Assembly (NCBI GenBank): GCA_025936675.1
Contig: JAICSX010000014.1
Coordinates: 1 to 51,234 of the forward strand
Direction of reading: 5' to 3'
DNA: 51,234 bases
DNA from: Sphingomonas sp.
GTDB lineage: Bacteria; Pseudomonadota; Alphaproteobacteria; Sphingomonadales; Sphingomonadaceae
Made by a program: the position numbers and the translations under genes. Positions 18,718 through 28,104 of this stretch are shown one piece after another (within the stretch, counting starts at the first letter, position 1; every line of letters begins with the position of its first letter). The notes under the pieces were generated by a model. The model searched no databases and had not been told where the DNA came from. It saw only the letters and a program-made list of their open reading frames with translations.

Positions 18718-19071
18718 ATGGGGTTCGAGCGGACATTCTTGTCGGCGATGATCTCGGCTGCCCTGCTGGAGCCAATAACGCCCGTGCACGCGGCGGGCGC
18801 GAAGGAGCCGCTGATTATCACCAAGGCGTCGGACGGCGGCGCGCTGCTTCTCGCGTCCAACGCGGGAGCGAGCACGTCGGTCACGCGCGTTGAAACGGCA
18901 GAGTCCAGCTCGCTCGACCAAGCGATCAATACGTTCGCAAGCGCCGTCGCGGACGCTCTTCGAGTCGATCAGGAAGCGATCCAGGCTGCCTGCAAGGCTT
19001 CCAAGCCTCCCAAGCCCGGCACTGCTGCGGGCTGGGAGTGGGGCGCGCGCTGTAGCTACGTTCGCCGCTGA
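18718..19071 (+). CDS. Small exported hypothetical protein
   Basis: 117 residues, not recognised. The N-terminus has a hydrophobic stretch (LSAMISAALLEPITPVHAAG) that looks like a signal peptide. The mature part has an Ala/Ser-rich helix (SSLDQAINTFASAVADALRVDQEAIQAACK) and ends WEWGARCSYVRR with two Cys. A GGAGG lies 15 bases before the ATG, a long spacing. The ORF lies alone between the DUF1501 gene and argS. Coding status is likely but unproven. Confidence 0.55.
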   Translation: MGFERTFLSAMISAALLEPITPVHAAGAKEPLIITKASDGGALLLASNAGASTSVTRVETAESSSLDQAINTFASAVADALRVDQEAIQAACKASKPPKPGTAAGWEWGARCSYVRR

Positions 19072-19146
19072 TCCTTAGCTCTGAGGCGTGACGTGCCGCA
19101 GATGCTGCGCTAGAGGCGCACGCTTTCCAGCACTGGTGCACGCGAC

Positions 19147-20880
19147 TTGAGCCTTTACGCCCAATATGCCGCGCTCCTCGACGGAGTGCTCGACGATCTT
19201 GTCTCCGACGGCGTGCTTCCGGCGGATCTGGACCGCAAGAATGTCACGGTCGAACCGCCGCGCGATCCTGCGCACGGCGATCTTGCGACCAACGCGGCGA
19301 TGGTACTGTCGAAGGCGGCAAAAACCAATCCGCGGGCTCTCGCGGAAGCGATTAAACCCAAGCTCGAAACACTGCCCCCCGTCACCTCGGTGGAAGTTGC
19401 CGGTCCCGGCTTCATCAACCTGAAGCTGACGCCCGATGCGTGGCGCGACGAGCTTCGCACGATCCTTCGTGAAGGCGACGCATATGGCCTGTCCAGGGTC
19501 GGCGCGAACGAGCGGGTGAACGTCGAATATGTCTCGGCCAACCCGACCGGACCGCTGCACATGGGACACTGCCGAGGCGCTGTTGTCGGCGATAGCCTCG
19601 CCCGACTGCTCGAGGCCGCCGGCTTCCGGGTTACCAAGGAATACTATGTCAACGACGCGGGCGGCCAGGTCGATACGCTCGCGAAGTCGGTCCACCTTCG
19701 TTACCGCGAGGCGCTTGGCGAGGACATCGACGACATCCCTGAAGGCATGTACCCGGGCGATTATCTGAAGCCCGTCGGCACCATTCTCGCGGCCGAATTT
19801 GGCGATGAATATGTCGGAAAGGCCGAAGCCGCCTGGCTGCCCGTGTTTCGCGAGGCGGCCATCAGGGCAATGCTGGACCTCATCAGGCACGACCTCGCGC
19901 TGTTGAACATCCATCACGATCTCTTCTCGTCCGAAGCCGAGCTGCAGAAGAGCGGCGCGGTCGAGGAAGGCCTCGAGGTGCTTCGCTCCAAGGGGCTCGT
20001 TTACGAGGGAACGCTCGAGCGGCCCAAGAGCCTCGATCCGCATGACGAGTGGGAGCCGGTGGAGCTGACGTTGTTCCGGTCGAGCCAGTTCGGCGACGAC
20101 CAGGACCGGCCTATGAAGAAATCGGATGGCAGCTGGACCTATTTCGGCGCCGACGCGGCCTATCACTGGCAAAAGGCGAAGAGTTCCGACCACCTCGTCA
20201 ACATCTGGGGCGCCGATCACGCCGGAACGGTCAAGCGCGTGCAGGCCGCAGTGAAGGCGCTTACCGACGGGCGCGTCGACTTGGACGTCAAGCTCGTCCA
20301 GATGGTCCGCCTGTTTCGCGGCGGCGAGCCGGTCAAGATGAGCAAGCGGGCAGGCGACTTCGTGACCCTCGCCAACGTCGTCAACGAAGTGGGCAAGGAC
20401 GTGGTGCGCTTCATGATGCTCACGCGGCGCGCCGATGCACCGCTCGACTTCGACTTTATGAAGGTAGTCGAAGCGTCGAAGGACAATCCAGTTTTCTACG
20501 TCCAATACGCACACGCGCGGATCAGTTCGCTGAAGCGCAAGGCGGCGGACGCGGGGGTCGATCTTTCGGCGGCGGCGGACTTGTCGCTGCTAGACGATGA
20601 GGAGCTGGCTCTGGTCAAGCGGGCGGCGCAATATCCGCGCGTGCTTGAGGGCGCGGCGCTCGCCCACGAGCCGCATCGCGTCGCTTTCTACCTCTATGAT
20701 CTCGCGGCCGAATTCCATGCATTGTGGAACCGGGGCAACGACGATCCCGAGCGCCGCTTCCTCCTTGAGAATAATCCACAACTTTCACGAGCGCGGCTGG
20801 AACTGGCGCTGGGAATCGCGCAAATCATCCGGAGCGGCTTGGACCTGATGGGGGTCGCCGCAACCGAGGAGATGCGCTGA
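19147..20880 (+). CDS. argS: Arginyl-tRNA synthetase
   Basis: Class I synthetase charging tRNA-Arg. 577 residues. HIGH-type motif in [18 protein letters not shown]-type motif [12 protein letters not shown], the N-terminal tRNA-contacting domain ([16 protein letters not shown]) and the C-terminal anticodon-binding DALR domain ([24 protein letters not shown] split over its last helices). Start is TTG at 19147; no ATG or GTG upstream stays in frame. The following SPOR gene begins one base after the stop. Confidence 0.95.
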   Translation: MSLYAQYAALLDGVLDDLVSDGVLPADLDRKNVTVEPPRDPAHGDLATNAAMVLSKAAKTNPRALAEAIKPKLETLPPVTSVEVAGPGFINLKLTPDAWRDELRTILREGDAYGLSRVGANERVNVEYVSANPTGPLHMGHCRGAVVGDSLARLLEAAGFRVTKEYYVNDAGGQVDTLAKSVHLRYREALGEDIDDIPEGMYPGDYLKPVGTILAAEFGDEYVGKAEAAWLPVFREAAIRAMLDLIRHDLALLNIHHDLFSSEAELQKSGAVEEGLEVLRSKGLVYEGTLERPKSLDPHDEWEPVELTLFRSSQFGDDQDRPMKKSDGSWTYFGADAAYHWQKAKSSDHLVNIWGADHAGTVKRVQAAVKALTDGRVDLDVKLVQMVRLFRGGEPVKMSKRAGDFVTLANVVNEVGKDVVRFMMLTRRADAPLDFDFMKVVEASKDNPVFYVQYAHARISSLKRKAADAGVDLSAAADLSLLDDEELALVKRAAQYPRVLEGAALAHEPHRVAFYLYDLAAEFHALWNRGNDDPERRFLLENNPQLSRARLELALGIAQIIRSGLDLMGVAATEEMR

Positions 20881-20881
20881 G

Positions 20882-21646
20882 ATGAGCCGCGTTGATGCGG
20901 CGGCCCCGATCGACAGGCTGCCGTGGCTTCCCGATGAACCTACGCCGCAAGTCAGGCGACGTGTCCGACCCGGACTGTTGCTCGCCGGCGGAGGATTGAC
21001 GATCGCCGTCGCCGCGGCGGGCTTCTGGCTTGGCACGCGCAGCATCGACCAGTTGGCACAGAGTCCCGTCCACCCTGGCAAGGCGTCGACGACCGTGCGT
21101 CTTCCGGAGCCGCGTGTGGCTGTTCCCGAAGTCCGCTCCGCACCTCAAGAAGAGGTGCGATTTGCGCCTCCCGAGCAAGTTCGTTCCGCTCCACCGCGCG
21201 AGGTCCACATTGCGGCGCCGCGCGATCAGCAGCCGGCAAAGCGAGAAGCGACGCCCGACAAATCAGATCAAGCGCAAGGTCAGGCCGTTGAAAAACCGCG
21301 GGCCGCTGCTGCCGTCACTTCGCAGCCCGTGCCTGCCGTCTTGCCGAAGCCGTGGCAGCCGCGCATCGTCAAAGGCGCGGCCGGCAAGCTGGTCGAGATC
21401 GGCGCATTCGGCTCGGTGCAGCAGGCCAAGCTCGGTTGGCGCTACATGGCGCGTGCCTATCCGGCGATGACCCATTTGCCTGCTGTGGTCCGCCCTGATC
21501 GCAATTCAAAGGGACGCACGTTCTACCGCTTCCGTGTCGGAACGACGTCCCAGGCGCATTCTGAGGTTCTTTGCCAGCGGATGGCCAAGATCCACCTGAG
21601 CTGCGCCGTTGTCGGCCTTCCCTGGAAGGCGAAGGTCGAGAGGTGA
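20882..21646 (+). CDS. SPOR-domain inner-membrane protein 1
   Basis: 254 residues. A short cytoplasmic part (LPWLPDEPTPQVRRRVRPG), one membrane span (about 32-48), a long Pro/Glu/Ala linker with repeated VPEVRSAPQEE-like units (about 65-120), and a C-terminal SPOR domain (LVEIGAFGSVQQAKLGWRYMAR onward) with two Cys. Such proteins bind septal glycan and join the divisome. It is followed by a second SPOR gene with a GTGA overlap and the same cytoplasmic LPWL motif, so the pair probably arose by duplication. Confidence 0.82.
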   Translation: MSRVDAAAPIDRLPWLPDEPTPQVRRRVRPGLLLAGGGLTIAVAAAGFWLGTRSIDQLAQSPVHPGKASTTVRLPEPRVAVPEVRSAPQEEVRFAPPEQVRSAPPREVHIAAPRDQQPAKREATPDKSDQAQGQAVEKPRAAAAVTSQPVPAVLPKPWQPRIVKGAAGKLVEIGAFGSVQQAKLGWRYMARAYPAMTHLPAVVRPDRNSKGRTFYRFRVGTTSQAHSEVLCQRMAKIHLSCAVVGLPWKAKVER

Positions 21647-22311
21647 CCGACGATCGCTCCCTGGACGAGCCGCTACCCTGGCTGGCGCCCGTCGAGGACG
21701 AAGATGAGCCGCGCGGTATTTCGGCGAGAAGGATGCTCGCGGCGCTCGTCGTGGTCTTGCTGGCGGCTGTAATCGTCGCCGCCACTTTCTTCTGGATCGG
21801 GCGGCGCGACAACGGAGCGAACGGTCCCTCCGTGCTGATCAAGGCACCGCCGGGTCCATATAAGGTGAAGCCGCCAAATCCAGGCGGGCTCGATATCAGC
21901 AGCGAAAGCGAGACGGCATTCGAGACGAGCGCTGGCGAAGACAAGAACTCCCAGCTCGACCTCAACAAGATGCCGGAAGCTCCCGTCGCAAAGCCGCCGA
22001 AGGAGCAGCCGAAAACGCTTCCGGCGAACGAGATCGGGACCCCGGTGCCGCCCGACACGGCGCCTCAGCCGAAGCCCACAGGCGGATCTGGGAGCGTCGT
22101 CCAGCTCGGCGCCTTTGCCAACCAGGCACAAGCGGAGCGCGCCTGGACCGCGCTTTCGGCACGCTTCCCCGCCGTCGCCGCGCTCAACAAGATGATCGTG
22201 CCCTTCTCGGGCGGGATCCGGCTGCGTGCGGGCGCGGCTTCGCCGGCCGACGCCAAGCAGGTCTGTCAGACCTTGAAGGCGGCCGGCGAGAATTGCTTCG
22301 TCGCGCAATAA
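21643..22311 (+). CDS. SPOR-domain inner-membrane protein 2
   Basis: 222 residues from a GTG that overlaps the previous stop (GTGA). Cytoplasmic LDEPLPWLAPVEDEDEPRG, one membrane span (about 29-50), a Pro/Lys-rich linker, and the SPOR domain starting SVVQLGAFANQAQAERAW. The frame is open upstream inside the neighbour, but that part is a shadow. Its stop shares one base with the nagZ ATG (TAATG). In alphaproteobacteria a single SPOR gene usually lies between argS and nagZ; here there are two. Confidence 0.85.
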   Translation: MTDDRSLDEPLPWLAPVEDEDEPRGISARRMLAALVVVLLAAVIVAATFFWIGRRDNGANGPSVLIKAPPGPYKVKPPNPGGLDISSESETAFETSAGEDKNSQLDLNKMPEAPVAKPPKEQPKTLPANEIGTPVPPDTAPQPKPTGGSGSVVQLGAFANQAQAERAWTALSARFPAVAALNKMIVPFSGGIRLRAGAASPADAKQVCQTLKAAGENCFVAQ

Positions 22312-23318
22312 TGCAGGCAGCGATCTACAGTCTCGAAGGTCTCGCGCTTACCAACGACGAGCGGAGCTTCTTCCGTGACGCTGACCCCGCTGGATTCATC
22401 ATCTTCAAGCGCAATTGCGAAAACAATGAGCAGCTGCTTCGGCTCACCGATTCACTTCGCGACCTCAGCGGCCGGGGCGACGTTCCCATCCTGATTGATC
22501 AGGAGGGTGGTCGCGTGGCGCGGATGCGTCCGCCCGAATGGCCTGCTTTCCCCGCGGCCGAACGCTTCGCCAATCTCTATCAAAAGGCGCCGTCGTCGGC
22601 GATCGAAGCCGTTCGATCCAACGCCCGCGCACTCGGGCTCATGCTTCGGGACGTGGGCGTAAATGTTAATGCTCTGCCGCTGCTGGACGTTAGGCAGGAA
22701 GGCGCAAGCGACATCATCGGCGACCGTGCCCTGGGAGCGGAACCGATGCAGGTCGCGGCCCTAGGACGGGCGGTGCTCGACGGAATGGCCTCCGCGGGGG
22801 TTGTCGGAATAATCAAGCACATGCCGGGGCATGGGCGAGCACTCGTCGATAGCCACAAGGAATTGCCCGTCGTCATCGCAAGCGCCGACGAGCTCGAAAG
22901 CGATCTCGAACCGTTCGAGCGACTGTCGTTCGCGCCCATGGGGATGACGGCCCATGTCGTTTACACGGCCTGGGATTCAGAGCGGCCGGCAAGCCTGTCT
23001 CCGATTGTCATCCGTGACATCATCCGCGAGCGCATCGGTTTCGACGGGTTCCTGATGAGCGACGACATCGGGATGGAAGCGCTTCAGGACGATTTCGCTA
23101 GTCGGGCGGCGGGTGTCGTCGGAGCCGGATGCGATGCCGCACTGCACTGCTCTGGCAAGATGGACGAGATGATTGCCGTCGCTTCGGCTGTCCCTTCGCT
23201 CGGCCCGGAAGGCGAGGCGCGGTTGGATCGGGCAATGGCCGGCACCCGTATGGGGGCTGATGAGTTTGATTTTGCTCAAGAAATCGCTAAACGGGATCTG
23301 CTTCTAGCTCAAGCCTGA
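22311..23318 (+). CDS. nagZ: Beta-N-acetylhexosaminidase NagZ
   Basis: Cytoplasmic GH3 enzyme removing GlcNAc from anhydromuropeptides in cell-wall recycling. 335 residues. Signature IKHMPGHGRALVDSHKELP contains the catalytic His/Asp dyad, and FLMSDDIGMEAL carries the nucleophile Asp. The N-terminal PILIDQEGGRVARM is typical. ATG at 22311 overlaps the stop of the SPOR gene. nagZ next to scpA/scpB and tat is a common alphaproteobacterial arrangement, broken here by the carboxypeptidase gene. Confidence 0.93.
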   Translation: MQAAIYSLEGLALTNDERSFFRDADPAGFIIFKRNCENNEQLLRLTDSLRDLSGRGDVPILIDQEGGRVARMRPPEWPAFPAAERFANLYQKAPSSAIEAVRSNARALGLMLRDVGVNVNALPLLDVRQEGASDIIGDRALGAEPMQVAALGRAVLDGMASAGVVGIIKHMPGHGRALVDSHKELPVVIASADELESDLEPFERLSFAPMGMTAHVVYTAWDSERPASLSPIVIRDIIRERIGFDGFLMSDDIGMEALQDDFASRAAGVVGAGCDAALHCSGKMDEMIAVASAVPSLGPEGEARLDRAMAGTRMGADEFDFAQEIAKRDLLLAQA

Positions 23319-23429
23319 GCTGCCGTTCGTCGATGAACAGAGGCAGTTCGTCGACTGGATTGCGCGTTGAAACTGAATTCCGCCAAGGTCGCCGCGTCCT
23401 GGCCACCCCTAACAAAAGAGAATTCCGAG

Positions 23430-25055
23430 ATGCGCCTATTGCTCGCTGCGTCCGCCCTTGCGCTGATTATCGCTTCACCTGCTCTAGCCCAATCGTCGCC
23501 TGGCGGCGGTGGCGGAGACAAGGCCAAGAGCGTGGAGGACCTGCACAAGGAGCAACTTGCCAAGGAAGCTGCGAGCGGATGGGCGAATGCGCCGGTCGAT
23601 GAGCGCACGGTTTCGAGCCGTCACACTGCTGCCGTCGATGGTCGGACGCTGCCCTACACAGCGACAGCGGGCACGCTGACCATCCGCAATACGGACGGCA
23701 AGCCTACGGCGAGCATCTTCTATACGGCCGACACGCTCGACGGCGCGCCCGGTTCTCGCCGCCCGATCACTTTCTTCTACAACGGTGGTCCGGGGTCGGC
23801 GTCGCTGTGGCTGCGGATGGGTTCGTTCGGGCCGACGCGCATCCAGACGACCAACGCGCAGTATATCAAGCCCGCCCCGTTCAACTTCACCGCCAATCCC
23901 GACACCTTGCTCGGCACCACGGATGTCGTCTTCATCGACGCGCCGGGCACGGGCTATTCGCGCCCGCTCGGTGATGCCAAGCCGGCTGACTTCTACGGGG
24001 TCGACCAGGATGCCGACGCGTTCGCGAAGGCGATCATTCGGTACGTGACCAAATTCGGCCGTTGGGACAGCCCGAAGTTCCTGTTCGGCGAAAGCTACGG
24101 CACGACGCGATCGGGTGCGCTTGCTTACCAGCTTCAGGAACGCGGCATGGCGCTGAACGGCGTCGTCCTCCTCTCTTCGATCATGAATTACGGCCGCCGC
24201 CAGCCGGGCCTAGATCGCGACTACATCAATTACCTGCCGAGCTATGCGACCACGGCCTGGTACCATCACAAGATGGCAAATCCGCCGGCGACCGTGGAGC
24301 AGGCCGCCGCCCAGGCGCGCGCTTTTGCCGAGGGCCCCTATTCCGCCGCGCTCGAGAAGGGACAGACGATTAGCAAGCAGGAGGAGGATAGCGTCGCTCA
24401 GCAGATGAGTGCGCTGACCGGACTCTCGCCGCAGTTCATCGAAAATGCGGATCTTCGCGTCGACCTCTCGCAGTTCCGAAAGGAACTGCTCCGCGACGAG
24501 CGCCTGACCGTGGGTCGTTACGACTCCCGCTACACGGGCGTCGATCCCAATGCCTCGGGGGATTCCCCCGATTTCGACGCTTCCGACGTAGCGATCAGCG
24601 GCGCGTTCGTCGGAACGCTCCAGAGCTATCTGGTCAACGATCTCGGCTACCGCACGGACATGCCGTACCGGCTGAGCGCAAGCGAAGGCGACGGCTTCAA
24701 GTGGGACTTCAACCACAAGGCGCCGGGTATCCGCTTCACGCTGAACTCGCCGAACACGGCTCTCGATCTAGCGGCTGCGATGCGCACCAATCCCTATCTT
24801 AAGGTGCTGTCGCTGAATGGTTATTACGACATGGCCACGCCGTTCTTTGGGACCGAGTACGACCTCGATCACATGATGCTCGACGCCGCCCAGGCGCGGA
24901 ACCTCGAGTTCCGTTATTATCCGTCGGGCCACATGGTCTACCTGAACCCGGATGCCCTTCACCTAATGCGGCTCGACGTCGAGCGCTTCATCCGCGAATC
25001 CGTGGGCGAAGCAATGTACTCGACGCCGCCCGCGGCTCCCCGCAAGCGCCGCTAG
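23430..25055 (+). CDS. Secreted S10-type serine carboxypeptidase
   Basis: 541 residues. Signal peptide MRLLLAASALALIIASPALAQ, which decides the start at 23430 (AAAAGAG upstream). Catalytic Ser in FLFGESYGTTRSG (about residue 222), the oxyanion-side FFYNGGPGSASLW, Asp in NGYYDMATPFFG, and His in YYPSGHMVYLNP. S10 carboxypeptidases cut single residues from peptide C-termini; this one is probably periplasmic and used in peptide nutrition. It stands alone between nagZ and scpA, with 111 bases before it and a hairpin after it. Confidence 0.88.
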   Translation: MRLLLAASALALIIASPALAQSSPGGGGGDKAKSVEDLHKEQLAKEAASGWANAPVDERTVSSRHTAAVDGRTLPYTATAGTLTIRNTDGKPTASIFYTADTLDGAPGSRRPITFFYNGGPGSASLWLRMGSFGPTRIQTTNAQYIKPAPFNFTANPDTLLGTTDVVFIDAPGTGYSRPLGDAKPADFYGVDQDADAFAKAIIRYVTKFGRWDSPKFLFGESYGTTRSGALAYQLQERGMALNGVVLLSSIMNYGRRQPGLDRDYINYLPSYATTAWYHHKMANPPATVEQAAAQARAFAEGPYSAALEKGQTISKQEEDSVAQQMSALTGLSPQFIENADLRVDLSQFRKELLRDERLTVGRYDSRYTGVDPNASGDSPDFDASDVAISGAFVGTLQSYLVNDLGYRTDMPYRLSASEGDGFKWDFNHKAPGIRFTLNSPNTALDLAAAMRTNPYLKVLSLNGYYDMATPFFGTEYDLDHMMLDAAQARNLEFRYYPSGHMVYLNPDALHLMRLDVERFIRESVGEAMYSTPPAAPRKRR

Positions 25056-25072
25056 TTATCCCCAACAGAATG

Positions 25073-25096
25073 TGGCCCTGCCTTCGCAGGGCCACC
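25073..25096. repeat. 10-bp hairpin between the carboxypeptidase and scpA
   Basis: GTGGCCCTGC at 25073-25082 pairs with 25087-25096 around a CTTC loop. There is no T run. The core CCTGCCTTCGCAGG is identical to the hairpin at 79-98 before murD, so this is probably a second copy of the same dispersed element. It ends five bases before the scpA ATG and may mask its ribosome site. Confidence 0.65.
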
Positions 25097-25100
25097 ACTA

Positions 25101-25874
25101 ATGGGGTATTCTGGCGCGGTGGACGAGGACTTCGACTCACCGCCGATCCGTCAGTCGGATGAGCTGAATCTCAACCTCGACGGTTGGGAAGGGCCGCTCG
25201 ATCTGCTGCTCAACCTAGCGCGGGCGCAGAAGGTGGATCTGGCGCAGATTTCGATCCTGCAGCTGGTCGAGCAATATCTAACCTATCTCAGCGAAGCGCG
25301 CGCGCTGAAGCTCGAGATCGCCGCCGATTATCTCGTGATGGCGGCGTGGCTGGCGTACCTCAAATCGTGCCTGCTCTTGCCCAAGGACCCAGAGCAGGAC
25401 CCAAGCCCCGAAGAGATTGCTCTCCGGCTGCAGATGCGCTTGCAGCGGCTGGATGCGATGCGCGAGGCCGGAGCGCGGCTGATGGGCCGCGACCGCATTG
25501 GCCGCGACGTGTTTCTGAGAGGCGCTCCCGAAGGCCTGCGTTTGGTTCGAAAGTCGGCGTGGCTGGTGCGCGATTTCGACCTGTTCGCGGCGTACGGCGT
25601 GGTGCGTGCCCGCACCCAGCCCGCGATGCATGTCGTCCATGCTCGCGCCGTCATGACTCTCGATGAAGCCATCGAGCGAGTCGGCAAGATGATCGGGATG
25701 GCACTCGAATGGACCGTCCTCGAAAGCTTCCTTCCGTTGACGCAGGACCTGCAGTTTCGGCGCTCTTGTCTCGCGTCGAGCTTCCTTGCCGCCCTTGAGC
25801 TTGCTCGTCGCGGAAGGCTCGACATCGCTCAGGATGAACCCTTCGCGCCCATTCGCCTTAAGGTCGCGGCCTGA
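25101..25874 (+). CDS. scpA: Segregation and condensation protein A
   Basis: Kleisin subunit that bridges SMC heads in the condensin complex. 257 residues. The N-terminal kleisin motif LDGWEGPLDLLLNLARAQKVDLAQISI is clear, followed by YLVMAAWLAYLKSCLLLPKDP; the C-terminal winged-helix region ends in VAA. Start ATG at 25101; a GTG at 25119 is the alternative. The stop shares one base with the scpB ATG. Confidence 0.92.
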   Translation: MGYSGAVDEDFDSPPIRQSDELNLNLDGWEGPLDLLLNLARAQKVDLAQISILQLVEQYLTYLSEARALKLEIAADYLVMAAWLAYLKSCLLLPKDPEQDPSPEEIALRLQMRLQRLDAMREAGARLMGRDRIGRDVFLRGAPEGLRLVRKSAWLVRDFDLFAAYGVVRARTQPAMHVVHARAVMTLDEAIERVGKMIGMALEWTVLESFLPLTQDLQFRRSCLASSFLAALELARRGRLDIAQDEPFAPIRLKVAA

Positions 25875-26440
25875 TGGATGAGCTGACTCGTGCCATCGAA
25901 GCGACCTTGTTCGCTTCTGCGGAGCCGCTGACCGTCGACGAGTTGGCCGAACATGTGGGCGAGGGTGAGATCGAGATCGCGCTTGGACGGCTCGCGCAAC
26001 ATTACGAGGGCCGCGGCATCGAGCTCGTCGAGCGCGGCGGCCGTTGGCATTTCCAGACCGCGCCGGACCTCGCCCATTTGCTTCGCCGTACCCGCGAAGA
26101 AGTCCGGCGCCTGTCGCGCGCGGCGACAGAGACCTTGGCGATCATCGCCTATCACGAGCCCGTTTCCAGAGCGGAGATCGAGGCGATCCGCGGCGTCCAG
26201 ATCTCGAAGGGCACGCTCGACGTGCTGATGGACGCCGGCTGGGTGCGGCCGGCCGGGCGCAGGGAGGGCCCCGGCCGGCCGTTGCTCTATGCGACGACGG
26301 AGGAATTCCTCACGCACTTCGGCCTCGGCACCCGGCGTGACCTCCCTGGGATCGATGACCTCAAAGCCGCGGGATTATTGGACCCACTCGACGAGTCCAT
26401 TTTCCAGCTTCAACTGGAAAGCGAAGAGCAAGGCGACTAG
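25874..26440 (+). CDS. scpB: Segregation and condensation protein B
   Basis: Partner of ScpA in the SMC complex. 188 residues forming two winged helices: [23 protein letters not shown] at the start and [27 protein letters not shown] split across the second, then [18 protein letters not shown]. It overlaps scpA by one base, as in most alphaproteobacteria, and is followed 25 bases later by tatA. Confidence 0.93.
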   Translation: MDELTRAIEATLFASAEPLTVDELAEHVGEGEIEIALGRLAQHYEGRGIELVERGGRWHFQTAPDLAHLLRRTREEVRRLSRAATETLAIIAYHEPVSRAEIEAIRGVQISKGTLDVLMDAGWVRPAGRREGPGRPLLYATTEEFLTHFGLGTRRDLPGIDDLKAAGLLDPLDESIFQLQLESEEQGD

Positions 26441-26465
26441 ATACGCGCCTCAAAGGAGTTTCGTC

Positions 26466-26759
26466 ATGGGCGGTCTGAGCATTTGGCATATCTTGATCAT
26501 CGCGATCGTCCTGCTGCTCCTGTTCGGCGGGAACCGGTTCAGCTCGATGATGGGCGATGTTGCGAAGGGGCTGAAAAGCTTCAAGCAGGGTATGGCCGAC
26601 GAGGACGACGACAAGATGCGCCGCTACGAGGAGCAGCGCCGCAACGAGCCACCGCGGCAGCTTCCGCGCGAAGATCGGCGTGATCCGATCGACGTAACAC
26701 CGCGTCCTTCCGAGCCCGTCGTGTCTCCTCCGCCGCGGCGAGACGACGAGCCCCGCTAA
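26466..26759 (+). CDS. tatA: Twin-arginine translocase subunit TatA
   Basis: 97 residues: short periplasmic N-terminus, a membrane helix ([20 protein letters not shown]), an amphipathic helix ([16 protein letters not shown]) and a charged tail rich in Arg/Pro/Asp. AAAGGAG at 26451-26457 sets the start at 26466; the frame is open upstream within scpB. TatA forms the pore-like assembly for folded Tat substrates such as the DUF1501 protein. Confidence 0.92.
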   Translation: MGGLSIWHILIIAIVLLLLFGGNRFSSMMGDVAKGLKSFKQGMADEDDDKMRRYEEQRRNEPPRQLPREDRRDPIDVTPRPSEPVVSPPPRRDDEPR

Positions 26760-26776
26760 GCACCACCTGACGCCCG

Positions 26777-27145
26777 ATGTTCGGTTTTGATTCCGCGGAG
26801 CTCGCGATCATTGCGGTTCTGGCGCTCATTTTCATCGGCCCCAAGGAGCTTCCCAGGGTCATGCGCACCGTCGGCTATTGGGTCGGGCGCGTGCGCGGGA
26901 TGGCGCGGCATTTCACGGCCGGAATCGAGGACATGGTCCGCCAGGCCGAGCTCGAGGAAATGGAGAAGAAGTGGCGCGAGGAGAACGACCGCATCATGCG
27001 GCTTCACCCGGCAAACGCGCATTACCCAGAGCCCGGCCAACCTGACGAAATGCCGCCGATCGCCGATCCGACTGAGCCGATGTTGCCGCTGGATGAGACG
27101 CAGCCGGGAGACGAGCTTCCGCTCGAGAAGCGGCCGTTACCGTGA
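26777..27145 (+). CDS. tatB: Twin-arginine translocase subunit TatB
   Basis: 122 residues starting MFGFDSAELAIIAVLALIFIG, with the conserved Glu in the membrane helix and the GPKELPRVMRTVGYWVGR hinge and amphipathic helix. It forms the substrate receptor with TatC. The C-terminus is acidic and Pro-rich. Its stop overlaps the tatC GTG (GTGA). Confidence 0.92.
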   Translation: MFGFDSAELAIIAVLALIFIGPKELPRVMRTVGYWVGRVRGMARHFTAGIEDMVRQAELEEMEKKWREENDRIMRLHPANAHYPEPGQPDEMPPIADPTEPMLPLDETQPGDELPLEKRPLP

Positions 27146-27981
27146 AGGACATCGACGACACCAAGCAGCCCCTGCTTGAGCATTTGATCGAGCTCAGGCG
27201 ACGCCTTCTCTGGTGCCTGGCAACCCTGATCTCGGCTTTCTTCGTCTGCTTCCACTACGCGCACGAGATCTTCGCAGTGCTGGTGCAGCCGCTAGTGCAC
27301 GCAGGGCAGGGCAAGCTCATCTACACCGACGTGTTCGAGGCCTTCTTCACGCAGGTGAAGGTCGCGCTCTTTGCTGCGCTGATGGTGAGCTTCCCGGTCA
27401 TCGCGATCCAGCTGTGGCGGTTCGTGGCGCCGGGCCTCTACGTGAAAGAAAAAAACGCGTTCCTCCCGTTTCTGGTCGCCACCCCCGTCTTCTTCGCCGC
27501 CGGCGCCTGCTTTGCTTATTTTGTCGCCATGCCGTGGGCGCTGCGGTTCCTGCTTAGCTATCAGGGAAATGTCGGCGGTGTGCAGCAGGAGGCGCTTCCC
27601 GGAGTCGGCAACTACCTGAATTTCGTGACCCACTTCCTGTTCGGATTCGGCGCGGCGTTCCTGCTTCCGATCTTGCTGATGATCCTGGAGCGGGCAGGAA
27701 TCGTCACGCGCGAGCAGCTAGCCCGATCCCGGCGTTACGCGATCGTCGCCGCTGCGGTGGTTGCAGGCGTGCTAACCCCTCCCGACGCTCTCTCGATGAT
27801 GATGCTCATGGTGCCGCTCTACGGGCTTTATGAGTTTGCGCTTCTGGCGATCCGCATCACCCACTGGCGCGCGGCTCGGAAAGCAGCGCGGTCAGGCTCT
27901 ATCGTGAGGGTGCCCCAAACAGAAGAGGGCCCGGAAACGCCACCGGGGGGGGGGAGGGTTGGCGGTTCCGGGCCCATTTAA
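27142..27981 (+). CDS. tatC: Twin-arginine translocase subunit TatC
   Basis: Polytopic receptor for twin-arginine signals. 279 residues, six hydrophobic segments; signature LLEHLIELRRRLLW at the N-terminus and FVAPGLYVKEKNAFLPF in the first cytoplasmic loop. GTG start overlaps tatB. The last 20 or so residues (Pro/Gly-rich, ending GGSGPI) are encoded by a long hairpin with a run of ten G (27945-27954), so the annotated C-terminus depends on the exact G count; the functional core ends well before it. Confidence 0.93.
   Translation: MKDIDDTKQPLLEHLIELRRRLLWCLATLISAFFVCFHYAHEIFAVLVQPLVHAGQGKLIYTDVFEAFFTQVKVALFAALMVSFPVIAIQLWRFVAPGLYVKEKNAFLPFLVATPVFFAAGACFAYFVAMPWALRFLLSYQGNVGGVQQEALPGVGNYLNFVTHFLFGFGAAFLLPILLMILERAGIVTREQLARSRRYAIVAAAVVAGVLTPPDALSMMMLMVPLYGLYEFALLAIRITHWRAARKAARSGSIVRVPQTEEGPETPPGGGRVGGSGPI
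27927..27975 (+). terminator. Long hairpin with G10 loop at the tatC 3' end
   Basis: A perfect 10-bp stem (27927-27936 with 27966-27975) extends inward by five more pairs after one mismatch, with a loop containing ten consecutive G. It lies inside the tatC coding end. A second, weaker repeat (CGGATAG 27983-27989 with CTATCCG 28014-28020) follows. Either may stop transcription towards the convergent phyP; neither has a good T run. Confidence 0.5.
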
Positions 27982-28104
27982 GCGGATAGCGAGAGCGGGG
28001 GGGCAAAAGGTCACTATCCGAACAGCATAACGCCCCTTGTTCGAAATGGGTTCCGGCTAACTCCAACTTTTTTCGCCGATACCGTAACGACTTAGACGGC
28101 GATT

